Part shown: positions 15,894 to 23,805 of the stretch, piece after piece
Layout of the letters: each line of letters opens with the position of its first letter
Numbering within the stretch: position 1 is the stretch's first letter
Assembly (NCBI GenBank): GCA_017443025.1
Contig: JAFSPG010000006.1
Location: 1-44,671 of the forward strand
Length of the DNA: 44,671 nt
Origin: Bacteroidales bacterium
Lineage (GTDB): Bacteria > Bacteroidota > Bacteroidia > Bacteroidales > UBA932
Direction of reading: 5' to 3'
Program-made: the position numbers and the translations under genes
Notes under the pieces: model-generated
What the model was told of the DNA's origin: nothing
What the model saw: the letters and a program-made list of their open reading frames with translations, nothing else
Database searches by the model: none

Positions 15894-17308
15894 TGAGAAA
15901 TTCGAAAGCAATTACCCTTGAGGAGGCTATACACAAATCCGGACTTAAGGACGGAATGACCATTTCCTTCCATCATCATTTCCGCGGTGGCGACAAAGTG
16001 GTGAACATGGTCGTGGCTAAACTCGCCGAAATGGGCTTCAAGAACCTCCATCTGGCAGCATCCAGCCTTTCTGACGTTCACGCTCCGCTGATTGAGCACA
16101 TCAAGGCGGGAGTTATCACTAAGATATCCACCTCCGGCCTTCGCGGAGAGCTCGCAAATGAGATTTCTCACGGGCTGATGGAAGAGCCTGTCGTATTCCG
16201 CTCCCACGGCGGAAGGGGCAGCGCCATCGCCTCCGGCGAATTGCATATCGACGTTGCCTTCCTCGGGGCTTCTTCGGCCGACGAACTTGGAAACGCCTGC
16301 GGCTATTCGCGGAGTGATAATGCCAAGAGCATCTGCGGCTCGCTGGGTTACGCCCTGCCGGATGCCAGATATGCCGACCACGTCATTGTCATAACCGATG
16401 ATCTGGTAGCCTATCCTAATATGCCGATGTCGATTGCTGCGGCTGATGTGGAGTCCGTCGTAGTGGTAGATTCAGTAGGCGATTCGTCCAAGATATCTGC
16501 CGGCGCCATCCGCGATTCGAAGAATCCGCGCGATATCCTTCTTGCCAAACAGGCTGCCAAAGTTGTGATTAATTCAGGTCTGTTCAACGATGGTTTTTCA
16601 ATCCAGACCGGTACCGGAGGCGCTTCGCTGGCCGTGGTGAAATATATCCGCGAAGAGATGCTCGCAAGGGGAATCAAGGCTTCCTTCGCCCTCGGCGGCA
16701 TCACCGCTCATATGGTCAAACTCCACGAGGAGGGGCTGATTGAGAAGCTTATCGACGTCCAGTCATTCGACAAAGTTGCTGCTGAATCCATCAAGACGGA
16801 TCCTTTCCATCAGGAGGTTTCTTCGGTGGATTATGCCAGCGGGGAGCACAAGGGCTCGGCCGTTCACGCTCTTGACATTGTCATCCTTTCCGCACTGGAG
16901 GTAGATGAAGATTTCAATGTAAACGTGCTCGTGGGCTCCGACGGTATCATTCGCGGAGCTATTGGGGGGCATCAGGATACTGCCGCAGACAGCGCTCTTT
17001 CGATTATCGTCTGCCCGCTTCTTCGCGGACGTATCCCCTGCGTGGTTCCGAAGGTTACGACATTGATTACTCCGGGCAAGTCGGTTGACGTAGTTGTCAC
17101 CGAATATGGTATAGCCGTGAATCCTGCCAGGCCTGAGGTGGCCGAAAGGCTGAGTGCAGCAGGCTTGCCTGTAGTTGATATTCACGCACTGTCGGCCAAG
17201 GCTTCGTCGATTATCGGTACTCCCGACCCGCTTCCTTTCGGAAAGAAGGTGGTCGGCGTGGTGATGAACCGCGACGGCTCGGTGCTCGATAAAATTTTCA
17301 ACATATAA
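15893..17308 (+). CDS. citF: Citrate lyase alpha subunit (citrate:acetyl-ACP transferase)
   Basis: A 471-aa CoA-transferase-like subunit that exchanges acetyl for citrate on the CitD prosthetic group. Recognisable segments are MTISFHHHFRGGD, SGLRGELANEIS, SHGGRGSAIASGE, FSIQTGTGGASLAV, SFALGGITAHMV and VVVTEYGIAVNPARPE. It is slightly shorter at the N-terminus than the E. coli protein (about 510). It overlaps citE by one base. None of the repeats found in the accessory genes citX and citCG is present here or in citD or citE. Confidence 0.95.
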   Translation: MRNSKAITLEEAIHKSGLKDGMTISFHHHFRGGDKVVNMVVAKLAEMGFKNLHLAASSLSDVHAPLIEHIKAGVITKISTSGLRGELANEISHGLMEEPVVFRSHGGRGSAIASGELHIDVAFLGASSADELGNACGYSRSDNAKSICGSLGYALPDARYADHVIVITDDLVAYPNMPMSIAAADVESVVVVDSVGDSSKISAGAIRDSKNPRDILLAKQAAKVVINSGLFNDGFSIQTGTGGASLAVVKYIREEMLARGIKASFALGGITAHMVKLHEEGLIEKLIDVQSFDKVAAESIKTDPFHQEVSSVDYASGEHKGSAVHALDIVILSALEVDEDFNVNVLVGSDGIIRGAIGGHQDTAADSALSIIVCPLLRGRIPCVVPKVTTLITPGKSVDVVVTEYGIAVNPARPEVAERLSAAGLPVVDIHALSAKASSIIGTPDPLPFGKKVVGVVMNRDGSVLDKIFNI

Positions 17309-17328
17309 AGAGAGTCGATAGTCTTTAA

Positions 17329-17367
17329 ATGTCATTTCGACCGAAGCGAAGCGTGGTGGAGAAATCC
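17329..17367. repeat. Dispersed repeat A at the start of citX
   Basis: TGTCATTTCGACCGAAGCGA continues to GTGGTGGAGAAATCC. It is nearly the same as the copy inside citG (22274-22310, opposite strand of the window) apart from short indels in the middle, and related to 4571-4598. The repeat supplies the ATG of citX. Both coding copies read SFRP from the same frame before an indel shifts them. Confidence 0.75.
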
Positions 17368-17997
17368 CTTTCCCTTGAACGTATCCTGCAGAGCCGCGAT
17401 GAACGCGCGCGGCGGCAGCGGGAGCTGCTTGCCGGATATCCCGGCAAGACGCTCATTTGCTTTACCGTCATCCCTCCGGGTGCGGTAAAGCGAAACGACG
17501 GCAGCCTTGCCGTCGCCGCCGCCGGCCGCGCCGCCCTGCACGATGCATTCTCTGCTGCGGACACATCGAGCCCGGAGGTGGCAGTCCGCATAAGACGACA
17601 TTGGCTCCCGAAAAGGGAAGAGGCCCACGAAGTGGGAAGGATCAGCGTTGCGGAGCTGCCATCTCCGGAGCTGTTCGAAGAATCCAGGGATTTGGAGACG
17701 GGGTTCGAGATGTATCTGGTCGTGGATATGCCGGCGGAGGAGGTCAAGCGCATCTGCTGCGATATCGAGGATACACATCCCCTCGGCCGCCTGATGGATA
17801 TCGACGTGATAACGGAGACGCGCCAGGACGGTGCGTTGGCGGAGCCATCCCCGAGGCCCATGACGCGGGCAGAGATCGGGCTGCCGGAGCGGCGCTGCCT
17901 TATATGCGAGCGCCCGGCCAGGGAATGCATCCGGGCCAGGCGCCACACCTCGGACGAACTCCTCGCCCGCTACAACGAAATTCTCCGTGGTGCGTAA
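17329..17997 (+). CDS. citX: Apo-citrate lyase phosphoribosyl-dephospho-CoA transferase, with repeat-derived segments
   Basis: A 222-aa enzyme that attaches the prosthetic group to CitD. CitX features are LERILQSRDERARRQRELL, PPGAVKRN, HPLGRLMDIDVI and the cysteine segment RRCLICERPARECIRARRH. Three parts come from repeats. The ATG and first 13 codons are dispersed repeat A. Residues 85-113 (AVRIRRHWLPKRE to AELPSP) are an 87-nt repeat also found in citG. The last codons (CGT GGT GCG TAA) lie in the end of the 102-bp element. Relatives run from the alanine-rich region almost directly into DLETGFE, so the internal repeat looks like an insertion. A GTG at 17353 or 17356 could be the native start. 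Confidence 0.88.
   Translation: MSFRPKRSVVEKSLSLERILQSRDERARRQRELLAGYPGKTLICFTVIPPGAVKRNDGSLAVAAAGRAALHDAFSAADTSSPEVAVRIRRHWLPKREEAHEVGRISVAELPSPELFEESRDLETGFEMYLVVDMPAEEVKRICCDIEDTHPLGRLMDIDVITETRQDGALAEPSPRPMTRAEIGLPERRCLICERPARECIRARRHTSDELLARYNEILRGA
17581..17667. repeat. 87-nt in-frame repeat B inside citX
   Basis: 87 bases from GCAGTCCGC to CATCTCCG. Aligned by eye without gaps to the minus strand of 21774-21688, the two share 77 of 87 positions. It contains CTCCCGAAAAGGGA and CCCACGAAGTGGG, two small palindromes. It is read as 29 codons in the same frame as in citG, giving WLPKRE, HEVGRI and VAEL in both proteins. Confidence 0.9.
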
Positions 17998-18090
17998 ATA
18001 TTTGTAATTCAGTATTTTAACAAATGTCGGTATCCCAATTTCGGGACACCGACATTTCATATTTATTTTATTATCAATGATTTACGCACC
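17989..18090. repeat. 102-bp palindromic element, copy 2, between citX and icd
   Basis: It starts GGTGCGTAAAT and ends ATTTACGCACC, a perfect 11-bp terminal inverted repeat (13 bp if the flanking GT/AC is counted). The central hairpin at 18025-18054 has arms TGTCGGT and ACCGACA and a loop of about AATTTC; it lies at the same offset (37-66) as in copy 1. The left end gives citX its GGT GCG TAA and the right end gives icd, on the other strand, the same GGT GCG TAA. T-rich sequence follows the hairpin, so it may also act as a bidirectional terminator. Confidence 0.88.
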
Positions 18091-19302
18091 ACAGCCAAGT
18101 CGCTTCTCAAGACGCTCGCGGATAGCCTGCAGGAACTGGAGTGAGGTCAGGCCCTTAGGGGTGATACCTTCTGAAAGATTCACCAGATCCTTGGTCTCGA
18201 GACCCTCGTTAAGGGTATCGAAGCAAGCCTCCTCCAACTGATTTGCGTAATTTACAAGCTCAGGCAGATTGTCGAGTTCTCCCCTCTTGCGGAAAGCACC
18301 ACTCCATGCAAAGATGGTTGCCATAGGGTTGGTGGAAGTCTCCTCGCCCTTGAGATACTTGTAATAGTGACGGGTTACGGTACCGTGGGCGGCTTCGTAC
18401 TCGTATTTTCCGTCGGGAGAAACAAGCACGGAAGTCATCATCGCAAGGGAGCCGAAAGCGGTCGAGACCATATCGCTCATGACGTCGCCGTCGTAGTTCT
18501 TGCAAGCCCAGATGAATCCGCCCTCGCTGCGCATCACGCGGGCAACGGCATCATCAATAAGGGTATAGAAATACTCGATGCCGGCGGCCTCGAAAGCGGC
18601 CTTGTAATTCTCCTCATAAACTTCCTCGAAGATAGCCTTGAACCTGCCGTCGTACTTCTTGGAAATAGTATCCTTGGTGGCGAACCAGAGGTTCTGATTT
18701 ACGTCAAGGGCATATTTAAAGCAGGAGTGGGCGAAGCTGCGGATGGAAGCATCGGTGTTGTGCATACCTTCGATGACTCCGGGGCCTGCGAATTCGTGAA
18801 TCACCATTTCTTCGCGGGCACCAGAAACTCCCTCGAAGACGAGCTTGGCAACGCCGGGCTCGTGTGTCTGGATTTCAACGTCGCGGTACACATCACCGTA
18901 GGCGTGGCGGGCGATGGTGATGGGCTTCTTCCAGAACTTTACTGCAGGATGGATGCTGGGAATGGTGATAGGTGTGCGGAAAACGGTACCGTCGAGCATT
19001 GCGCGGATGGTTCCGTTCGGGCTCTTCCACATCTGGTGGAGATTGTACTCGCTCATACGCTGCACGTTCGGAGTAATGGTGGCACACTTCACGGCAACGC
19101 CGAGGCGCTTCGTAGCATTGGCGGAATCGACGGTTACCTGGTCGGAGGTCTTGTCGCGGTTCTCGAGTCCGAGGTCGTAGTATTCGGTCTTGAGGTCAAC
19201 AAAGGGAAGGATGAGTTCATCCTTGATCATTTTCCAGAGAATCCTGGTCATTTCATCACCGTCCATCTCGACGAGAGGGGTGGTCATCTTGATTTTTTTC
19301 AT
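18082..19302 (-). CDS. icd: Isocitrate dehydrogenase (NADP-dependent, dimeric eukaryote-like type)
   Basis: A 406-aa enzyme that oxidatively decarboxylates isocitrate to 2-oxoglutarate in the cytoplasm. The sequence belongs to the homodimeric type II IDH group shared with eukaryotes: [52 protein letters not shown]-like [13 protein letters not shown] and [11 protein letters not shown]. It starts one base after the aconitase stop and is the last gene of the operon citCG, acn, icd. Its last three codons and stop lie in the terminal repeat of the 102-bp element; the native C-terminus may have been replaced by this insertion. Confidence 0.95.
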   Translation of the reverse strand: MKKIKMTTPLVEMDGDEMTRILWKMIKDELILPFVDLKTEYYDLGLENRDKTSDQVTVDSANATKRLGVAVKCATITPNVQRMSEYNLHQMWKSPNGTIRAMLDGTVFRTPITIPSIHPAVKFWKKPITIARHAYGDVYRDVEIQTHEPGVAKLVFEGVSGAREEMVIHEFAGPGVIEGMHNTDASIRSFAHSCFKYALDVNQNLWFATKDTISKKYDGRFKAIFEEVYEENYKAAFEAAGIEYFYTLIDDAVARVMRSEGGFIWACKNYDGDVMSDMVSTAFGSLAMMTSVLVSPDGKYEYEAAHGTVTRHYYKYLKGEETSTNPMATIFAWSGAFRKRGELDNLPELVNYANQLEEACFDTLNEGLETKDLVNLSEGITPKGLTSLQFLQAIRERLEKRLGCGA

Positions 19303-19303
19303 A

Positions 19304-21550
19304 CTATCTTTTGTTTTTATAATAATTCATGAGGCAGCCGTCGGCGAGAATCTGACGTTCGTCGGCGGTAAGGTTCTGGAAGAAAAGATGGAGCGCCTTG
19401 ACATCTCCGGAGGCAGTGATGACCTTCGCATCGATTTCCTCTTTGCCCGAGAGAATGGCCTGACGGATGCCGGGCACGAAGATGCAGTCGCCGGGAGCAT
19501 AGTCGAAGGATGTTTCAGGGGAGATGGTGAAGGGTACGATTCCCCAGTTGATACAGTTGCTGCGATAGCGTTTGGTGGCATATTCGTAGCAGACATTGGC
19601 GTCGCCGCCGAGGACCTTCTGGCAGGATGCCGCCTGTTCGCGGGCGCTGCCGTCGCCGGGACGGTTGGCAAAGACGCAGGAGCCGAAGGAGGTGTCAGAG
19701 GCTTTTGCCCCGACCTTGGCGAGGGCGGCGGCAACATTTGCCGGTACTTTTCCTTCCCTACGCTCGAGGTCCTGGGCCTGTATACACTTCGACAGGCCTA
19801 CATATTCAGGAACCCTGCGGCTGAGGGCGAATTCGCTGAGCTTTAGGGGATTGGAGCGGTAGCTGGACGTTTCTCCGGAAGGAATCAGCTCGTCGGTTGT
19901 GGTAACGGGGTCGTGAATGACGGCGGCAAGTTCCAGAAGCATGTTCTCTTCCATCGGATACATCTTGGGCCAGTCCTTGATATTGGGGCCGTAGCGGAGT
20001 TCCACAGAAGGGTCGGCCTTGCCGTAGCCATTGTAAACGCGGCTCTTGTAGATGCGACCGTCGAACTCGTAAGGCTTGTGCTCATCTTTGTAATCGATAT
20101 CAGTAGCTGCGGTGATGACTCCGCCGTTTGCTGCCGTTGCGGCAATGCTGCGGGCGTCCATCAGCGCCACCATCGATATCTGGCCCTGACCGGGCTTTGA
20201 ACCCTCGCGGTTAGGGAAGTTGCGGGTGGTATGGCGGATGCTGAGGCCGTTGTTCGAAGGAACGTCGCCGGCACCGAAGCAGGGGCCGCAGAAGGCTGGT
20301 TTGATGACCACTCCGGCTTCGAGAAGTTCCTCTGCAATGTGGTTGCGGGTAGTGGCCAGATACACAGGTGTGCTCTGTGGATAGGCACTCATCGTGAAAT
20401 AATCATTGCCGATGGATTTACCCTTGAGGATGGTAGCTGCCTCTGAAAGGTTGTCGTATGTTCCACCGGAACAACCTGCGATGATTCCCTGGTCGGCAAC
20501 GACCTTGCCATTCTTAATCTTGGAGAGGAGGTCGGGATGGACCTTGTCGCCGAAACGCTTGACGGTATCTTCCTCTATGGCCTTCAGGACTTTCTCGGGA
20601 TTGGCCTGAAGCTCGTGGATGGTTACTGCATTCGAGGGATGGTAAGGCAGGGCTATCATGCTTTCCTGCTTGCCGAGGTCGATGGTAATCATCGCGTCGT
20701 AGTATGCAATCTTTCCGGGCTCGAGCTTCTTGTAAGCCTCGGGGCGGCCGTGCATCTCGAAGTAGTTCTTTACCTCATCATCGGTAATCCAGATGGAGCT
20801 GAGACAGGTCGTTTCGGTGGTCATCACGTCGATGCCGTTACGGAAGTCGATGGGGAGATTTGCCACGCCGGGGCCTGCAAATTCGATGACTTTGTTCTTG
20901 ACGAAGCCGCTTTCGAATACTGCCTTTACGAGGGAGATAGCTACGTCGTGCGGTCCGATTCCCTTGCGGGGCTTGCCTTCGAGCCACACCAGAACGACTT
21001 CAGGGGCATTTATGTCCCAAGTGTTCCTGAGGAGTTGCTTAACGAGTTCGCCGCCGCCTTCGCCTACGCCCATGTTGCCGAGGGAGCCGTAACGGGTGTG
21101 GCTGTCGGAGCCGAGAATCATATTGCCGCAGGCTGTCAGGGCCTCACGGGCATACTGATGGATAACCGCCTGGTTCGCGGGCACATAGATTCCGCCGTAC
21201 TTCTTGGCTGCGGAGAGGCCGAAGACGTGGTCGTCTTCATTGATGGTGCCGCCTACCGCGCACAGGGAATTGTGGCAGTTGGTCATCGCATAGGGCAGGG
21301 GAAAGGTCTCGAGGCCGCTGGCCTGGGCCGTCTGGATGATGCCTACGTAGGTGATGTCGTGCGATACCATGGCATCGAATACGATGTGCATTTTTCCGTC
21401 TTTTCCGGCGCCTTCCCCGGGCTTCTCGTGGGAGCGCAGGATCCCATAGGCGATGGTGTTCTCCCTGGCCTCGTCAGGCGTGAGAGCAGCTTTGTCGGCG
21501 AAGGTTTTGCCGTCAAGCAGATAAATTCCGTGATTTGTTAGTTCTACCAT
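19304..21550 (-). CDS. acn: Aconitate hydratase
   Basis: A 748-aa [4Fe-4S] enzyme that interconverts citrate and isocitrate via cis-aconitate. The cluster cysteines are C360 (GCSGGTYDN), C421 and C424 (CGPCFGAG). Substrate-binding regions include [21 protein letters not shown]-type sequence near the N-terminal third and NFPNREGS. The length and sequence match the Bacteroides-type aconitase rather than AcnB. It sits between the citC-citG fusion (26 bases upstream) and icd (1 base downstream), giving one operon that both matures citrate lyase and oxidises citrate. No citrate synthase gene is present in the window. Confidence 0.94.
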   Translation of the reverse strand: MVELTNHGIYLLDGKTFADKAALTPDEARENTIAYGILRSHEKPGEGAGKDGKMHIVFDAMVSHDITYVGIIQTAQASGLETFPLPYAMTNCHNSLCAVGGTINEDDHVFGLSAAKKYGGIYVPANQAVIHQYAREALTACGNMILGSDSHTRYGSLGNMGVGEGGGELVKQLLRNTWDINAPEVVLVWLEGKPRKGIGPHDVAISLVKAVFESGFVKNKVIEFAGPGVANLPIDFRNGIDVMTTETTCLSSIWITDDEVKNYFEMHGRPEAYKKLEPGKIAYYDAMITIDLGKQESMIALPYHPSNAVTIHELQANPEKVLKAIEEDTVKRFGDKVHPDLLSKIKNGKVVADQGIIAGCSGGTYDNLSEAATILKGKSIGNDYFTMSAYPQSTPVYLATTRNHIAEELLEAGVVIKPAFCGPCFGAGDVPSNNGLSIRHTTRNFPNREGSKPGQGQISMVALMDARSIAATAANGGVITAATDIDYKDEHKPYEFDGRIYKSRVYNGYGKADPSVELRYGPNIKDWPKMYPMEENMLLELAAVIHDPVTTTDELIPSGETSSYRSNPLKLSEFALSRRVPEYVGLSKCIQAQDLERREGKVPANVAAALAKVGAKASDTSFGSCVFANRPGDGSAREQAASCQKVLGGDANVCYEYATKRYRSNCINWGIVPFTISPETSFDYAPGDCIFVPGIRQAILSGKEEIDAKVITASGDVKALHLFFQNLTADERQILADGCLMNYYKNKR

Positions 21551-21576
21551 TTTTATATGTTTTTCATTTTATATCC

Positions 21577-23616
21577 TTATTGTGGGATGATTCTGTCCAT
21601 AAAAAGCGTCAGGGCCAGCATGTCGGCGGCTCCTCCGGGCGAGATTCCCTCTGCCGCAAATCGCTGGCAAAGTTCCTCTGTTCCTTTCGGAGATGACAGC
21701 TCCGCAACGCCGATCCTCCCCACTTCGTGGGTCCCCTCCCTTTTCGGGAGCCAAAGTCGGCTTTCGCGGACTGCCATCTCCTCAAGCGCAGCCATAGCCT
21801 CCCTCTTGACCTGTAGTGCGCGTTCTTTTCCGGCGCGGCGGATGACGCAGGTGTCGTCGAGGGTGCTCATAATTAGGAGCAGGGTTTTGAGGGCGCTGTG
21901 CTCACGGCGATAGTTCGGGAGCCAGTCGGAGAAGAGTTCGGCGTAGCCGCCGCATGCCATCGCGCGGGCATCCTTAAAATGGGCCGTGGAGCGTATCTCG
22001 CTATGTTCCAATTGTTTACGCATTATTAGTGTGGCGATTTCACCACACCAGAATTGCATAAGTTCTTCTGGATTAGACACTTGCGCTCCACACCCCAAAA
22101 GGCTTGTAGATGCAAATACCGCTATGCCAAGGCTGAAAATGGCTCCGCGGTGCGTATTCACCCCTCCTGTCGCCTCGAGCATCGCCCTTTCCGCCTCCAG
22201 CCCAATCTCAATCAGATTGGCCGCGACATTAATGTCATGTCGAGCGGAGTCGAGACATCTTGATTGTGAGGATAAGATTTCTCCACTCGCTTCGCTCGGT
22301 CGAAATGACAGGAGGGCCAGCATGGCGATTTGGGAGAAGTACGGGCGGATGGCGCGGATGCTCTTTTCCATCAGGGCCAGATCCATATCCTTGTGGGCGC
22401 CGGGGCCGTCGGGGCCGACGAGCCCGGGCTTGCCGGGCGTGTGCAGTTCCTCTTCGAGCGCCCTGCAGGCCAAGTCTGCCAGAAGGTACGGCAGCGTAGT
22501 GGTGGGAACGAGTCGGCTTATGCGGACTGCTGTTCCGGAACAATCAAGAAGTTCCCGGACGGTGGAGGCGGAGACGGGAGCGCCGTCCGCCTCGAGGCGA
22601 GGAATCTCGACGACCTCGATTCCGCGGGCCGGCAGGATTTCCTTCATCATCCTGTTGTATTCAGCCGTGAGTGCGTCAGTGGGCTCGCTGCCGACAAAAC
22701 GAACAGCCGCTCCATAGGAAGGTGCGACGCTACGGCAGAACAAATCCAGGTCGAGCGCCATCTGCGTGGGAGCCGCGTCGGACAGGTCCTTCAAAAAGTA
22801 TGTAGGGAATACCGAGCGGGATATCACATCGGAGCCGCCGTCGCAGACGAAGACATTGGGAATGTCGGCCAGGCCGGCCTGCACCATGGCGAAGCGCTCC
22901 TCGAAGGGAAAGCGCGGCGCTTCTTCGCGTACCACCAGCACATAAAGCCTCTCGCAGCGGCCTGCCGCCTGCTCCGCCAGATACCGATGCCCCAACGTGA
23001 ACGGGTTCGCATTCATCACTATGATGCCGGTAGAGGACAATGGGGCGTCCTCCGGCAGGAGACACCCGGGCCTGTGGTCGCCCGTGACCACCCCCGTAAG
23101 GGCAAGTGTCCCCTCCGGGGACTCACAGGGGGTAGGACAAACTCCCGGCTCGCCGGGAGGGGTCCAACCTTTGGTTGGGAGGAATGGAGCGAAGCGGAAG
23201 GATCCGGGTGCCTCCTGTCGGGGAACGCTAATCCCGGAGACCAGGAGGATGGCTTTGGGGGCGGAGGCGGCGAGGTGGAAGCCGAGGCTCTCGAAAATCT
23301 TGCGGTTTTCGGGCTTGGTGAAGACGCGGAGCGAAGTAAAACCGCGATCCGCGCCCAGCGCAATCAGGCGCGAAATCAAGGGCGTGGCAAGCCCGCGGGC
23401 ACGGGCCTTTTCGGATACTGCCACGCACTTTATGGTGTCGCGCCAGAGCCCGCCGCCAGCAAGGATGGAGCCATCGGAATCGCACGCCGCCAGATACAAA
23501 TCAACTTCCTCAAGGGCCAAACCGTTGTCCTTAAGGAAGCTTTCAACTTTATTCCTGAAGCGCGGAACGCCAAGAGGCAATTCCTCTATTTCAATTCCTT
23601 CAAATGTTTCCATCAT
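21577..23616 (-). CDS. citC: Citrate lyase ligase / triphosphoribosyl-dephospho-CoA synthase fusion (CitC-CitG)
   Basis: A 679-aa bifunctional protein. Residues 1-115 are a GNAT-like domain (ARARGLATPLI). Residues 195-360 are the CitC nucleotidyltransferase (IIVMNANPFTLGHRYL, VSASTVREL), which acetylates the citrate lyase prosthetic group. Residues from about 370 are CitG (KPGLV, GAHKDMDL, GGVNTHRGAIFSLG, SPGGAADMLALTLF), which makes the prosthetic group precursor. Three stretches look like inserted repeats: about 137-189 in the CitC linker (repeat C), 435-461 (repeat A) and 614-643 (repeat B). All keep the frame open. It has its own promoter. Whether the protein still folds and works with these insertions is unknown. 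Confidence 0.88.
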   Translation of the reverse strand: MMETFEGIEIEELPLGVPRFRNKVESFLKDNGLALEEVDLYLAACDSDGSILAGGGLWRDTIKCVAVSEKARARGLATPLISRLIALGADRGFTSLRVFTKPENRKIFESLGFHLAASAPKAILLVSGISVPRQEAPGSFRFAPFLPTKGWTPPGEPGVCPTPCESPEGTLALTGVVTGDHRPGCLLPEDAPLSSTGIIVMNANPFTLGHRYLAEQAAGRCERLYVLVVREEAPRFPFEERFAMVQAGLADIPNVFVCDGGSDVISRSVFPTYFLKDLSDAAPTQMALDLDLFCRSVAPSYGAAVRFVGSEPTDALTAEYNRMMKEILPARGIEVVEIPRLEADGAPVSASTVRELLDCSGTAVRISRLVPTTTLPYLLADLACRALEEELHTPGKPGLVGPDGPGAHKDMDLALMEKSIRAIRPYFSQIAMLALLSFRPSEASGEILSSQSRCLDSARHDINVAANLIEIGLEAERAMLEATGGVNTHRGAIFSLGIAVFASTSLLGCGAQVSNPEELMQFWCGEIATLIMRKQLEHSEIRSTAHFKDARAMACGGYAELFSDWLPNYRREHSALKTLLLIMSTLDDTCVIRRAGKERALQVKREAMAALEEMAVRESRLWLPKREGTHEVGRIGVAELSSPKGTEELCQRFAAEGISPGGAADMLALTLFMDRIIPQ
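21688..21774. repeat. 87-nt in-frame repeat B inside citG
   Basis: Second copy of the 87-nt repeat, read on the minus strand from 21774 (GCAGTCCGC) to 21688 (CATCTCCG). It matches 77 of 87 positions of 17581-17667 with no gaps and is translated in the same frame (AVRESRLWLPKREG, HEVGRIGVAEL). It sits just before the last conserved CitG block (GISPGGAADMLAL). Confidence 0.9.
22233..22310. repeat. Composite repeat A inside citG
   Basis: On the minus strand, TGTCATTTCGACCGAGCGAA to GTGGAGAAATCTT (22310-22274) is a near-identical copy of the repeat at the start of citX. Next to it on the plus strand lies ATGTCATGTCGAGCGGAGTC (from 22233), a related unit in inverted orientation. The pair adds about 30 codons (SFRPSEASGEIL..CLDSARHD) between the PYFSQIAML and GLEAERAML blocks of CitG. 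Confidence 0.75.
23049..23205. repeat. Repeat C cluster in the CitC linker
   Basis: A run of hairpin-forming units: CTCCCGGC-TC-GCCGGGAG (23142-23159), CCAACC-TTT-GGTTGG (23164-23178), and GTCCCCTCCGGGGAC followed by AGGGGGTAG. The last resembles GTCCCCC..GGGGAC followed by AGGGGGTAG beside tRNA-Gly (40515-40557). It encodes a Pro/Gly-rich stretch of about 50 residues between the GNAT and nucleotidyltransferase domains of CitC. Exact ends are uncertain. Confidence 0.55.
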
Positions 23617-23662
23617 TCAGCAGGCTTTCCAATACTCCCGGTTCCACCTGCAATCGGAGACG

Positions 23663-23694
23663 CAAAATTATATCTTTTTTGCTATTCTAGCAAA
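23663..23694 (-). promoter_or_regulatory. Promoter of the citCG-acn-icd operon
   Basis: The minus strand has TTTG (23694-23691), a 20-base spacer and TAATTTTG (23670-23663), an exact Bacteroidetes promoter about 47 bases before the citCG start. Confidence 0.7.
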
Positions 23695-23722
23695 TAAATG
23701 AAAAATGACCTCTGGGGCGGAT

Positions 23723-23753
23723 TTTGATTTTCCTGAAAATTTTGCGACATTTG
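23723..23753 (+). promoter_or_regulatory. Candidate promoter of the RND efflux operon
   Basis: TTTG (23723-23726), a 19-base spacer and GACATTTG (23746-23753), one mismatch from TAnnTTTG, about 50 bases before the adaptor gene. It is divergent from the citCG promoter. Confidence 0.5.
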
Positions 23754-23805
23754 TAAGATTAGTGCGCTTGCGCAACATTTTTTAGTATTTAATAATCAAT
23801 ATCAT

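Noticed and set aside
20537-21541. A 334-codon open frame antisense to aconitase
   Set aside because: It mirrors a gene with intact active-site cysteines and strong codon bias; the translation has no family features. Other long antisense frames (22330-23697 over citCG, 26717-28021 over the RND pump, 18367-19332 over icd) are rejected for the same reason.
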